Assembly: GCA_949825045.1 (NCBI GenBank)
Contig: OX463807.1
Coordinates: 38,522,749-38,586,748 of the forward strand
Length of the DNA: 64,000 nt
Reading direction: 5' to 3'
Origin: Argyresthia goedartella
Taxonomy: Eukaryota; Arthropoda; Insecta; Lepidoptera; Argyresthiidae
A program made the position numbers and the translations under genes. Shown in pieces: positions 35,301 through 44,786 of this stretch (positions within the stretch are counted from its first letter, which is position 1; every line of letters begins with the position of its first letter). The notes beneath the pieces are model-generated. The model was not told where the DNA came from and did no database searches. It was given only the letters and a program-made list of their open reading frames with translations.

Positions 35301-35529
35301 TTATGCTTTGTGAAATTGGGTACCCGCGCAATTGTTTTACTAGTTCAGATTTTGATAACGAACATATATGTATATCTGGTGTGAGTGTTGGAATAATATT
35401 GAGTTTTATGTGTGTTTTTGATGTGTATGTATGTGTAGAATTGTTGAATGTGGTTATAATGTAACGTGTGTTAAAGACAGAAGTTATTTTGAAAGAAATT
35501 AAGAGAGATACAATACAACTGATGACCAT
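32400..35529 (-). pseudogene. Element H ORF2: APE endonuclease and reverse transcriptase, open but split
   Basis: 1043 codons without a stop. After about 150 N-terminal residues with hydrophobic stretches the endonuclease shows ITQNIRSIG, IIILTECWL (Glu), IIVAGDINID, TCLDHVLV and TVTDHKAV, all catalytic positions kept. The RT has VGWDNIPNKILK, RPISILPSISKILERI, ERQFGFRSKKST, FLDLAKAFDTV, WGVPQGSILRPTLFLIYINEL and VTYADDTVLLF, then IKYLGITLDRNLNFKKH and the C-terminal domain. The ATG at 35529 lies 60 bases after the ORF1 stop. The frame now runs into mariner sequence (LQGVP); the native end is at 28892. Motif B has LRP where LGP is usual. Confidence 0.88.
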
Positions 35530-35589
35530 AGATATGCTTATGAGTCTACCTAAGACTTTCTTTATAGTTGGAACAGAGTTATAATAGAG

Positions 35590-36385
35590 TCATTTTGTAG
35601 ATTTAAGCTTTTCAATGTCACTTTCACACGTAACGCGCACATACGGCAGATTTTCTGCTTTACGAAGATAAATTAATCCACGCGATGACCAGCAATACAT
35701 ATAGTTGAACTCCTTAGCAAATTTACGAGCCTTGTAAAATATTTGCTGTGTCTTGTGTGTTAGTGTTTCCGAAATAAATACGCCCTTTTTAGGTCCTACG
35801 ACATTTAGATGAAGGGTGTTCAGTTTGTCATCGTTAGATTTATTCTTATTAAAATCTTTTACGGCCCGCAGCACGCTATCTTTCTTTATAATGCTACAGA
35901 AATCGACCACTATAGGTCTCGTAGCGTCTTTTCTAGCGCTAGTTCTGTAGATATCCTTTACTTCCGAATCTTCAAGTTTGATGCTCAAAGTAGATGACAG
36001 AGTCTTCAGCACATTACAGAGATCACTTTTTGATTCCGGTTTATGGTCTTCGACCGGTTTGCAAGGTATATTGCGGATCTCAAGGCAGGATGATCGGGAT
36101 TTTCGCTCAAAAAACTCCAGCTCCTCTTCTAGGGCCAGTATAGTTTTCTTATCTAGGCGTTTTTCCTGTTCTAAGTCCTCAATACGCTTAAACATTTCGT
36201 CATACTTTTCCGACATGTAGTCAATGCTTTTAGTTATCTCGTTATTTTGATCTCTAATGACCGTCATGGATTCTTGGAGAGCGTTTAAGCGAGATTCTAC
36301 ACTCAGTGTGAGTGACGAGAACATGCCGCGCATCGTATTCATAAATGCTCGAAAGTCTTGTGTGTCATCTGAACTCCCGAAGATG
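35590..36385 (-). CDS. Element H ORF1: coiled-coil nucleic-acid-binding protein, 5' truncated
   Basis: From about SSDDTQDFRAFMNTMRG the frame has a long coiled coil (SLTLSVESRLNALQ through RIEDLEQEKRLDKKTILALEEELEFFERKS) followed by SCLEIRNIPCKPVED, a block found in ORF1 proteins related to the baculovirus FP-type domain, and a basic C-terminus. It would bind element RNA. The frame stays open upstream to an ATG at 36531, but those ~54 codons are antisense to an LTR end, primer site and leader of another element, so the native start is missing. Confidence 0.7.
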
Positions 36386-36412
36386 TCGCTCTCCTTATAA
36401 TTGCCTCTGGCA
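36371..36412 (+). repeat. 3' end of an LTR (fragment)
   Basis: ACTCCCGAAGATGT...CTTATAATTGCCTCTGGCA matches the last ~42 bases of the LTR at 37750-37958 (ACTCACGAAGATGT...CATAATTGCCCCTGGCA). The rest of this LTR is replaced by element H. Confidence 0.75.
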
Positions 36413-36415
36413 AAG

Positions 36416-36426
36416 TGGTGACCCGA
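36416..36426 (+). promoter_or_regulatory. Primer binding site, tRNA-Trp type, degraded
   Basis: TGGTGACCCGAC, four bases after the LTR end (GGCA-AAG), matches the start of the full site at 37962 except for one missing C. Complementary to the 3' end of tRNA-Trp. Confidence 0.65.
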
Positions 36427-37749
36427 CTTTTGAGCATCAGCAACCTTCAGTAATAGCAGCATGGACCCAGCCGCGAAGAAAACTCCGTGTGCTGCCACCT
36501 TAGAAGTGCAAGCAAGAAGCACTTCGTCCAAGATCGCCGAGCCCCGACTTCTGCATACCTATTTCAAACCACGCTGCAGAAATCCATAATCAAGACCCCA
36601 CCCAAACCAAGACGACATCAAGCAAGCCATGACGGACCAGAAGCCAAAAGATAAATAATTTCAACTGAAGATTTCCCGCATCGAACTCAAGATACCGCAA
36701 GAACAATGACCTGATATAGTCAGCCGACTGCTGATTTAACAAAATGGAGCTCGCACCAGCAGAAACGAACGCGTCGGCAAATTCATTCACAGCAAGCAGT
36801 TTTTTTTTCAAGTTCAAGATATAGGAAGCCGTTCCAGCCCCCAGAAGAGTATTGAAACATCATCGATATACCAAATTCAACTAATATTGAAATCATCCAG
36901 GAAGAACATCGCACGAAGAATAATCAAATCACTGAAGAGAGAGAGAGATATATATATTTATATATAAACGATTGGTGTACAAGATGTGCCTATGTTGCCA
37001 AATCCCAAGGTTTTTAGGCACACAAATTTCATCAATCGACAACTTAATATTCACTCAAGAGTGAAAAGCACGCACGTACATATGACGTACGAGATCATTG
37101 ACTGCCTACAGCCAAGGTTACAGATTTAATGCTGACGCTGATTCAGCACAATCATCCTTGTGTAGGTACGGTCGCAATTATAAACAAACAGTGATTACAA
37201 GTTCAACGACGTGCGATGTAAATTGACTCATCGATTCCTGACGACTCTCCTGCGGATCTTTTCCAGTTATAGGTTAGGTTAGTTTACTAACCGCGAAGCC
37301 CCATTTTCCTAGTGTTTTTCTGTTTTCCAGTTTTTAGTTTATTTTATGTAGTGTGCGGCCAGACACAAGACTCGCCTGTAGGTAAATATTATGTTATTCT
37401 TTAAACTTATGTAGAATTCACATAACCGTAGTTCATTTATTTTCCTAATTCGTGTAAGAGTTACCTTTAGATTAAGTTGAAATATGCTCTATTACTGTCT
37501 AGTTTTATTTAACAATAACTTTCCTTATATATAAAAATAGATTAAGTTAAAGTATGCACAATTAATATCTGGTTTTATGTTTATTAAAATACTACTATTT
37601 ATTATTGCAGTTGATATAAGTTTGTTATGGTATACACATTTCTAAAGTTAATTCGATTCATTTAAGGTTATTGTTTGATTCTAACTTAGATTTTTGTTCA
37701 TTGTTATAAGTACATTCATTTATTTATTTTCCCTAAAGGGGGGAGTATC
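36427..37749 (+). other. Leader and 3' non-coding remains of an LTR retrotransposon
   Basis: Between the first primer site and the polypurine tract AAAGGGGGGAGTATC (37735-37749) there are only 1.3 kb, without gag or pol. The left part (36427-36830) has broken frames; the right part is AT-rich 3' sequence. An (AG)n/(TA)n patch lies at 36939-36968. So the element is internally deleted or made of leader joined to 3' end. Confidence 0.55.
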
Positions 37750-37958
37750 TGTGCCGGCACGTACGCCCGCCACAGATATGCGGAAATATCTCATCACGTA
37801 CTATGTCTTATGCACGTCATCAATAACATGTACCAACCTAGTATATAAGCTAGGATTTCCTATAATAAATTAGTCTAGTATAGTCTAGTATTTGCGCGCA
37901 TCTCAAGCCTTTTACTTTACTCACGAAGATGTTACTCCCCTCATAATTGCCCCTGGCA
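37750..37958 (+). mobile_element. LTR, about 209 bp
   Basis: Starts TGTGCCGGCACG right after a polypurine tract and ends CCCTGGCA, three bases before a tRNA-Trp primer site. Contains a TATATAA box at 37842-37848 and AATAAA at 37864-37869, the expected order promoter then polyadenylation signal. A repeated TCTAGTATAG lies near 37873-37890. Confidence 0.8.
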
Positions 37959-37961
37959 AAG

Positions 37962-37979
37962 TGGTGACCCCGACGTGAT
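37962..37979 (+). promoter_or_regulatory. Primer binding site for tRNA-Trp
   Basis: TGGTGACCCCGACGTGAT is complementary to the 3' 18 bases of tRNA-Trp including CCA, the same primer used by some retroviruses and gypsy-group elements. Here it lies after an LTR that is also preceded by a polypurine tract, yet no gag follows: the next base belongs to copy E. Confidence 0.85.
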
Positions 37980-37984
37980 CTCTC

Positions 37985-38779
37985 TCATACTCTTTTTGAT
38001 TTGACATACTCTTTTTGATTTTGTGTCACACCTTTTATTATTCCCCACGAGGCTTTGCATATGTTTTTACTTCCTAATACTATTTTACTGTTTTGCACTC
38101 GTTGTGCCTGTGATATGCGTTTCTTTAGTAGTCTAGTATAAGAATTGTACTCTAGTTTGTTTTGTTCCGTTTTATTGCTGTAGTATTTGTATCGTAAATT
38201 TTTCTTTGTTTTGCTGCTTATTTTTAAACCTTTTGATATCCATTTATGTTTAGTAAGTGCATTTATTTTTACTTTGGATTTAGGAAAACACAAATCATAG
38301 AACAAACCAAACAATTCCTGAAATTTTGCAAACGCTAAATTAGTATCTTGCTGCTCATAGACTTCGCAAAATGATAATTGTGATATTGCGTCTCGGAATT
38401 TTCTCATTTTGTCGTCACTAAAGTCTCTTTTAATCATTTGCCAGGTCTTTCGTAAAGGAACTTTTGTTTTTACTTTGAATGTAACCATTTGCGCTGTGTC
38501 ATGGTCAGATAATGCTAACGGTATTGTTTTACCCTGCGCGTCTTTAATGTTACTGAATATATGGTCTAGACAAGATTGCTCTCTTGTTGGCGTTTTTATG
38601 AGTGTTCTTAAATTGTGTCCCTCTACTATATCAAATAACTGTTTTGTTTGTTTATTGATTTTTAGAGTATTAATATTTATATCTCCTGTTACAATTATAT
38701 TAGTTTTCCCTTTTTTACTCAGTGTAAGTGTCTTCAACTTGTCAAAAAATAGTTCTATGTTCAATTTCGGAGTACACAC
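37985..38779 (-). pseudogene. CR1-like endonuclease end and linker (copy E)
   Basis: Continues the endonuclease after a frameshift near 38760: IIVTGDININ, EQSCLDHIFSNI and LALSDHDTAQM keep the catalytic Asp, Asn and His. A basic linker (KWISKGLKISSKTKKNLRYKYYS) follows, as in copies A and B just before the RT. Ends with a stop next to the LTR. Confidence 0.75.
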
Positions 38780-39950
38780 AAATGACTATGAGTTTAAAAT
38801 TTAGGATTTCGATTCCACAGCATTCAAATACATTTGTTATAGCCATTTCTTTAACCCAACTGAGTTCTCTACTTCCGATTTCCTTTTTTGTAAAAATACA
38901 GGTCCCCCCCCTTTTTTTGTTTCTTGAGAATGAAGTTGCCATTTTATTATTTATTAGTTTGACTAAATCTTCTTGCCCTGCTCGTATAAATGTTTCTGAG
39001 AAGCAGATAACGTCTGGTTCCTCTTTAATTTCCTTCATTTCTTGCACTGCCAGTTCGACTAGTTCTTTCTTTGAAATTATACTTTGAATATTTTGATGCA
39101 TCACTCTGAATTTAGCATCATCATGATCGTCTTCTAATTGTCGTGATGGTGATCGTGTTGCAATGTTTTGTGTTTGATTTTTATTTGTTTTAGTAAAATA
39201 AAACGTTATTGTTCCCTTTTTATGCTTTTCGTTTTGTCTGATATTTTGTTTCGGATTTGGTGTTTTTGTTATATTTGTACTAGTGAAATAATACGGGATT
39301 GTGCCTTTTTTGTGAACATTGTTTTGGTTTACTTGTTTAGGACTCAGGGGTTTTGATTTATTTGTGTTGTAGTTAATCATCTTCCTGTTAGCTAATTGAA
39401 ATTTGATGAGTTCTTCATATTCTCTTTGGTCCACTACAGCATTGATCTTAATACAAGTGTTTTTTACATGTATGATTTTGGTTTCTGCTTCTATAAATTT
39501 ACATTTTTGGAAACTTTTACAAATTAGTTTTAACGTATTGTTATTTTTTTTTTCATTTAGGTTATCACTTTTATGTATTCCTAATACTAAAACTTGCTTA
39601 TTTTCTAAACATTTCAGTGCTGCACTTAGTTCTATTTTCATCATCATCGGGTTTGTGTCATGTTCTCCTACTGATAGGACAATCTTGTCATTTTTGGTAA
39701 TGTTTTTGCTGTTATAAATTAAATCGCAAATTTTAGCTGTAGTTGTGCCGGTCTTTTCTATGGAAGTTATATTATACTTTTCATAGTTGCTACCATGTCT
39801 AGATTCGGATAGTCTCACTGCAAGACCTGCACATTGCTTGCCACCAAAGATGTATATGTACTTTTTCTTTTCTCTCACGTCCTCTTTTTCTTCTTCTTGA
39901 AAGCGATTTACGTATTCTGTGTTCTTCTCTAATAGTTTTGTCTGTGTCAT
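38742..39950 (-). pseudogene. SGNH-type domain fused in frame to APE endonuclease (copy E)
   Basis: 402 codons without a stop. Residues about 30-170 form an SGNH-hydrolase-like domain: YIYIFGGKQCAGLA at the nucleophile block (Ser absent), VLSVGEHDTNP at the GxND block. A linker carries two similar motifs, KKGTIPYYFTSTN and KKGTITFYFTKTN. Then the endonuclease begins: FRVMHQNIQSI, VICFSETFI (Glu), GGTCIFTKK. In copies A and B stops separate these two parts. The fusion may be original or come from a lost stop. The ORF lacks an obvious start upstream because of frameshifts near 39950. Confidence 0.75.
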
Positions 39951-40038
39951 CGCCGTTGCTGTAGTGATAGTCGATTTCTTCCTTTCCTTATCTGGTGATT
40001 TATTTTTTGCGGCATTGTATGTGCTTGTAGGTGTGCTG

Positions 40039-40449
40039 CTATATCAGGTTATGTCTTTTGCTTGAAGTATTTTGTGATGTTCCTGGTGTGCTAGTCAGAT
40101 TTGGTGTAGTTTGTTTTGAAATTTTTAACAGTAATTCTATCTTCTTACTCATCCCCTGTACTTGTTGTTTTATTTTTTGGTTGTCACCATTCAAGCTGTT
40201 TATGTCTTGGTGTGCGCTGTCCAACTCTATTTTTAGTATTTCTATTTAATATTTCAATTCGTTTTCAACTGAGCTATCCAAGCATGTTGTATTAGGCAAA
40301 CTTTTCATTGTTGAATCAAGCATTACTGATCTATCGGAGTCGTGTAAAGGTAGGTCTGATTCTCGTCATTGTAGTATGTCTTCCATTGATTGTATTCGTC
40401 TAATATTGACTTTATTGTTAGGTTTTCGAACAGTCACATTATTGTCCAT
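40039..40449 (-). pseudogene. CR1-like ORF1 N-terminal coiled coil (copy E)
   Basis: From ATG 40449 (MDNNVTVRKPN) the sequence gives a short acidic stretch and a coiled coil (LDSAHQDINSLNGDNQKIKQQVQGMSKKIELLL). No PHD finger is seen before it. Frame broken at about 40245 and 40039. Confidence 0.55.
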
Positions 40450-40890
40450 TTTTGTGGTAGTAGTTGGGTTTCGAAACCAGCAACCTCTATCTTTAGAAAC
40501 GCCGGCTCCCGACTCACGCCCCACCGATCGATATAACAAACTGGTGCATGTAAGAAAAATAAAATCTCACTTTTTGTTTTTCCTCGTTATTACGGTAGAT
40601 AATAGAAACAAAAAAGCAAAAAAAGCAAGCGGCAACTGTCGGGAATCGAACTCGGTATCTCTGGGACCACAGGCAAGTGCTTCACGGCTGCACCATTTGT
40701 TCGAACGGCTGCAACGACGAAATTGGCGGACGGGTAGTACCGTAGCAGTGATTCACAAGCGACGACCACTGGTTGTCGGGCTCGCAAGGCGCAACACCGG
40801 TTGGTGACGCACCGGGCCGCTCCGTTGACTGGACACCGGGTGGCAACAACAACAGTTCACCGGGCACTTTAACCGACGGTTTAGGCTAGA
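40450..40890 (-). mobile_element. GC-rich tRNA-like SINE tract, minus strand
   Basis: Two B-box-like words on the minus strand: GGTTTCGAAACCC near 40470-40490 and GAGTTCGATTCCC near 40630-40650, the second preceded by GGTGCAGCCGTGAAGCACTTGCCTGTGGTC, a tRNA-like D-arm/anticodon region. 40690-40870 is strongly GC-rich and open in several frames, but no protein is recognised. Probably one or two SINEs; part could be something else. 40891-41081 shows nothing. Confidence 0.45.
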
Positions 40891-41081
40891 TTTTTTAATA
40901 TTAAGCACTTCCTGTGTAATAGTCCATTAAGCACATAAAGTGGGTTTACTGATAATTTTTAATTACAGCTATTAGTGTTTGTTTCACCGCGATAGGTTCA
41001 GAATTAACACAGTTTTTGAATAAAAAAAGGCAGGGTGGAATTAAGTACGTGTTGGCGTTAGAAGCGCGCGCGTAGACCATG

Positions 41082-42166
41082 AAACACTAATAAACAAACT
41101 GGATGTTTACGGTGTACGAGGTAATGTGCTTGAACTTATTAAAAGCTACCTGAGTGACAGAACACAGTTAACACAGATTTCCAGAATATGTCAGAAAACA
41201 AAAACAGAAAATCAATACATATCAGGCCCGAGAACGGTTAAATGTGGCGTACCACAAGGTAGCGTATTAGGACCACTACTATTCCTCATCTACATCAATG
41301 ATCTCCCTATGTCAGTAAGTTACCCAATGGTATTATTTGCAGATGACAGTACGATGATTGCGGATTTTCGAGATGAAAATACATACGCATCTGAAATTAA
41401 TAATTCCCTTAACGATATTATTGAATGGCTGAGCCGTAATAATCTGATAATCAATCTTGATAAAACTAACATAATGACATTTAAAAATAATTACAATCAA
41501 ATAACAAACACTCTTGACATCTACTATAATAATAAAAAAATTGACAAAATAAATGTATTCAAATTCTTAGGACTCACATCTGACATGGAAACCACAAGTA
41601 GAGCATGTTTGCAAAAAACTAAGTCAGTTTTCCTATGCTCTATATATGCTTGCCAAAGTTACTGGGCAATCAGATTTATTAACCGTGTATCATGCTTTTG
41701 TCGCCTCGACTTTAAGGTATGGCATTATTTTCTGGGGCAACTCAACCGACAAAGATAAAGCTTTAGAGCACAAAAACGGTGTATAAGGGCAATTTGTAAA
41801 TTGAAACCTACAGACAGTTGCGTTCCTCATTTTAGAATGTTAGGTATATACCTAACGTCATGTCAATGTCAATATTGACATTGACATCATTATATATTTA
41901 TGAAACTGCTGTATTTGTAAAAACAAACTGGTGCTTTTTTTAAGACAATGAATAGTAAAAGAGATACTAAATTATGTGCACCTCCCCGCTCTACTGCTTT
42001 ATTCAGCAAAAGTATATTTGGTATGGCGCCAAAAGTGTATAATAAGCTGCCTAAATCCAGAGACATTGAGCAACTTCATTCATACAAGGCTGGACTTAGA
42101 TATTTCTTAATCATTAAAAAATCATAGTATAAGTTAGAGGACTTCTTGGAGGACAAGTCAATCTAA
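41082..42166 (+). pseudogene. CR1-like reverse transcriptase, back half (copy D)
   Basis: KCGVPQGSVLGPLLFLIYINDLP, VLFADDSTMIADF and KTNIMTF are in one frame to 41758. LRYGIIFWGNSTDKDKAL then appears in another frame. After an insertion of palindromes at 41839-41887 the C-terminus resumes (FGMAPKVYNKLPKSRDIEQLHSY) and ends near 42166 (LEDFLEDKSI). At least two frameshifts. Confidence 0.8.
41839..41887. repeat. Two adjacent perfect palindromes inside copy D
   Basis: GTTAGGTATATACCTAAC (41839-41856) and a 28-base perfect palindrome made of TGTCAATGTCAATATTGACA and flanks (41860-41887). They interrupt the RT C-terminal coding. The TGACAT words also occur at 52034-52050 next to the Academ-like right end. 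Confidence 0.85.
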
Positions 42167-42664
42167 CGCAATATTATAAATATAATGATAGATACATAAA
42201 TAGATAAGTAACATGACCAGAATAATAAATTTATTGTGAATAAAATTAATGCTCATTCACTCTTAGATGGGTGCATAATTTTCTTTAATTTTAATTTTAT
42301 GATAATTGTGTTGTATGTACATCATAACATTTGCACGTCTGCATGGCAGAATATAGCGAAACTAAGTGACATTATAATATACCCGATGTACACCTATATT
42401 CATGCAAATAAACATTACTTTACTTTACTTTACTTTACTTTTACTTTACTTTTCTTTTTCCTGTGCGAGATTCAGCCATGAATCACCACTTGATGGAGAA
42501 ATTTCCTTTTTCAAATTCAAATCAGTTATGTACTCATTAGTTTAGTTGATCATATTTGATTTATTCTTTATTTTTTCCATGTATATGAGACTTAATTAAG
42601 TGTTTGACTTGTAAAAGTGCAATATTTTGCCTACTTGTAATAAATGATTTGATTTGATTTGATT

Positions 42665-42840
42665 TGCGTGACAGAGGGCTAGTCCATCGCCTCAGCTATG
42701 GAGTAATGATGGTATCCTCACGATGTATCCCATCACCGTTAGAACGTCCGTATAATGTACTTAAGATAAACTAATTATCTCTTTGTTACATGATCAGGAA
42801 TCGAACCTGCATCTCCTGAGTGAGAAGCACTACTTGACCT
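42665..42840 (-). mobile_element. SINE copy, minus strand
   Basis: On the minus strand: GAGATGCAGGTTCGATTCCTGATCATG gives a B box, then the body with ATACGGACGTTCTAACGGTGA and the end CTCCATAGCTGAGGCGATGGACTAGCCCTCTGTCACGC. Body and end are shared with 43373-43560 on the other strand. Confidence 0.7.
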
Positions 42841-42949
42841 AATTTGGAGGGTAGGTATTTATTACATATGAGACGTCACTTCAGTTAATATTTATTGATA
42901 TTTGCCCCCACAAGGGAAGGGGGGGGTTATGCCAGTTAGTGCCAGAATG

Positions 42950-43095
42950 TCGCAAGTTTTCGAGCAGCGAGGGAGTAGCACAGGTTTTTTAGGATTTCAA
43001 ACTTGGGTGTGAATGATTCTCAGGGGTACTAACAACATATTAACAATCTTACCTTTTTAAGTTTGCCTTTTTATGTTGACATTAACTGTACTACG
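42950..43095 (+). repeat. Diverged right end of an Academ-like element
   Basis: AGCACAGGTTTTTTAGGATTTCAAACTTGGGTG...CTCAGGGGTACTAACAACATAT aligns with the right terminus at 52050-52169 (AGCACAGGGTTTTCAGGGTTGCAAACTTGGGTG...CTCAAGGGACCTAACAACATAT). The inner words CGAGCAGCGAGGGAGTAGCACA also match the inside of the left terminus. No second end is seen nearby, so this is a broken copy. Confidence 0.65.
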
Positions 43096-43372
43096 TATTG
43101 CCCGTAACGTAATATTATGTTTGAAATTGGCAAGGCAAAGCAAACTTTATTTTTCCGTTCTTTTTCCACATTTTAGTCTCTCAAATAACTTGTACTTCTC
43201 CATCCTGTTATATCCTATTTCAAGCTAAATCTGATTACGAACAATTATTTTTGCGAGAGTTTTACACAATCGGTTCGTAGAACCAAACTGCTAGTGCCTT
43301 TTGTCGTGTCTTTTTTTTGGCAGAGGTCAATTTTTAGAGCCCTGTGGTGGGATTTCACGCTTGCTTCTCATA

Positions 43373-43580
43373 CAGGAGATGCAAGTTCCATTCATGACCA
43401 TGTACCAATAAGATAATTGATTTATATTAATTACATTATACGGATGTTCTAACGGTGACTAAAAACATCATGAGCAAACCTTCATTACTCCATAGCTGAG
43501 GCAATGGGCTAGCCCCCTGTCACGCAAAATGGAGTATTGAATAACTGACTCAAAGTGGGCATAATTGTCGGAAAATGCGT
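43373..43580 (+). mobile_element. SINE copy, plus strand
   Basis: CAGGAGATGCAAGTTCCATTCATGACCATG is a decayed B box region; the body and the end CCATAGCTGAGGCAATGGGCTAGCCCCCTGTCACGC mirror the copy at 42665-42840. AAAATGGAGTATTGAATAACTGACTC beyond it recurs at 22548-22605. Confidence 0.65.
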
Positions 43581-43749
43581 GCCAATATGCGTCATTTTTT
43601 TTTTCAACAAAATTTTTTTTAACTGTGTGTAGATGAGGTTTCGTTTCCGAAAAACCAATTCAAATATATATATGTATTTAGAAAGCTGAAAAAGTGCGGT
43701 ATTTTCCTTTTAGCCCTTATAATGGGAAGTATTTCTTTAATATGTCATG

Positions 43750-44170
43750 CTTGGGTTGGTCCCACTGTTGGGCAAATGCCTCCCCTATCTCAGACCACTC
43801 TTCCCTATCCTGTGCCGCTCCAGCCCAATCCGGAAAAAGTCCTGTTCAGCTCGTCCCCCCCTCGACGTCTCGGCCTGCCTCGTGGGCACCTATTCGGTTG
43901 TAAGTCTGCCCCACTTGTGGGAGTGCAAGCGGCAAATGTGGCCGACCTAGGTTCTCCGTCAGCGACCTGGTTTGAGCACCGTAGGTCGTAGGTCAACGAG
44001 TTTGCGCTTCAGTTGCAATGGAAGCCAGTTGCCCTTCATCACATGGACCAGTAGCTCTTCCAGACATTCGATACGCTTCTATCGATTTCCTGACCCTGTC
44101 TGTTTTCGAAGGTTACTATCTGGCCCAAGTACATGTACTCGTCGACATAGTGTATTTTATTATGGGAATT
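43750..44170 (-). pseudogene. RTE-type non-LTR ORF, C-terminal end
   Basis: On the minus strand YVDEYMYLGQI (about 44160-44125) is the YLG block after the RT of RTE elements. GRPRRRGGDELNRTFSGLGW and, one frame over, AQDREEWSEIGEAFAQQWDQP give the standard RTE ending (RGRP...W....D...W....EA...QW). Frameshifted and lacking the catalytic domains. This is the only RTE element in the window. Confidence 0.7.
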
Positions 44171-44469
44171 ATATTCTATAGAATCTTTTGTTTACAGCGG
44201 CTATGGTGTGTGTGTCCTTTATTTACAAGGTAGCAATACAATCCCGCTTGCAATAGTGTCTAAACCAGTGGTAAGATTAAGAGGTCGGAGGGGATTGTGA
44301 AAGAGGAAATGTTGGCCGAATGCCCAAAATGCTGCTTTTATGTCTGTCCGACTACCGACACTGTCCGACTATCGGCACTGTCCGAATACCGTCATTTGCC
44401 TAGCGAAAGAAAATTCCAGAATGATTTGAGTATAGCTCAAATGATAAATTGTTTGTTGTAATTACTTAC

Positions 44470-44538
44470 CGCGTTAGGGTTCACGAGGGCAGGACCCGCC
44501 GATGTCATGCGCGTGGGTCCCTGGCGTCCTTGCAACCC
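44470..44538 (-). CDS. Candidate 69-nt host exon
   Basis: On the minus strand an acceptor (CTATTTTGACAG) precedes 69 bases ending at donor GTAAGTAA (44469-44462). The exon is clearly GC-richer than its flanks and open in phase 0 for 23 codons (starts GLQGRQGP, ends LVNPNA). Length is a multiple of three, and phase matches the exons at 48428 and 52349. No protein family was recognised. See those entries; together they indicate one host gene on the minus strand with introns of about 3.9 kb. Confidence 0.6.
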
Positions 44539-44786
44539 CTGTCAAAATAGTATGGAGTATTAATATTTGGCTATTTGTCAAGTGGAAGATTGGAACAAGC
44601 TGAATTTAAGTTTCTCCCTGTAATAAAATTTCTAAGTTTTAGTCCAGTTGCAGTTGTCTAACTGGGCACAACAAATTAAATAATCGAATAAAAAATCATA
44701 GGTAATTATTTATGCACGGAAAATAAAATGCTGTAGTTGCTAGAAATGTTCTGTTGCGAGTTACAACACATGTATAAATAAAAAAA

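Larger units (their letters stand above)
28291..36370 (-). mobile_element. Large CR1/Jockey-group non-LTR element H, split by a mariner insertion
   Basis: On the minus strand: ORF1 (to 35590), ORF2 (35529 down to 32400, resumed at 29022 and ended at 28892), a 3' UTR of about 600 bases that is CA-rich on this strand, and a tail of AATC repeats at 28291-28332. The Tc1/mariner element at 29023-32397 sits inside the last 45 codons of ORF2. The 5' end is cut at 36370 by remains of an LTR element. Except for that cut and the insertion, its coding region is open, making it one of the youngest elements here. Confidence 0.85.
37985..40449 (-). mobile_element. CR1-like element, copy E, 3' truncated
   Basis: On the minus strand: ORF1 coiled coil, SGNH-type domain, linker, endonuclease, RT linker, then an abrupt end at the LTR boundary. 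There is no RT and no tail. A 19-base unit CATACTCTTTTTGATTTGA is repeated in tandem at 37987-38022 next to the break. Related to copies A and B but clearly diverged. Confidence 0.75.
41082..42445 (+). mobile_element. 5'-truncated CR1-like copy D
   Basis: Starts inside RT motif A (VDHETLINKLDVYGVRG) and runs through the C-terminus and 3' UTR to a tail of TTTAC repeats at 42414-42445 after GCAAATAAACA. Same type as copies A and B. Confidence 0.8.
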
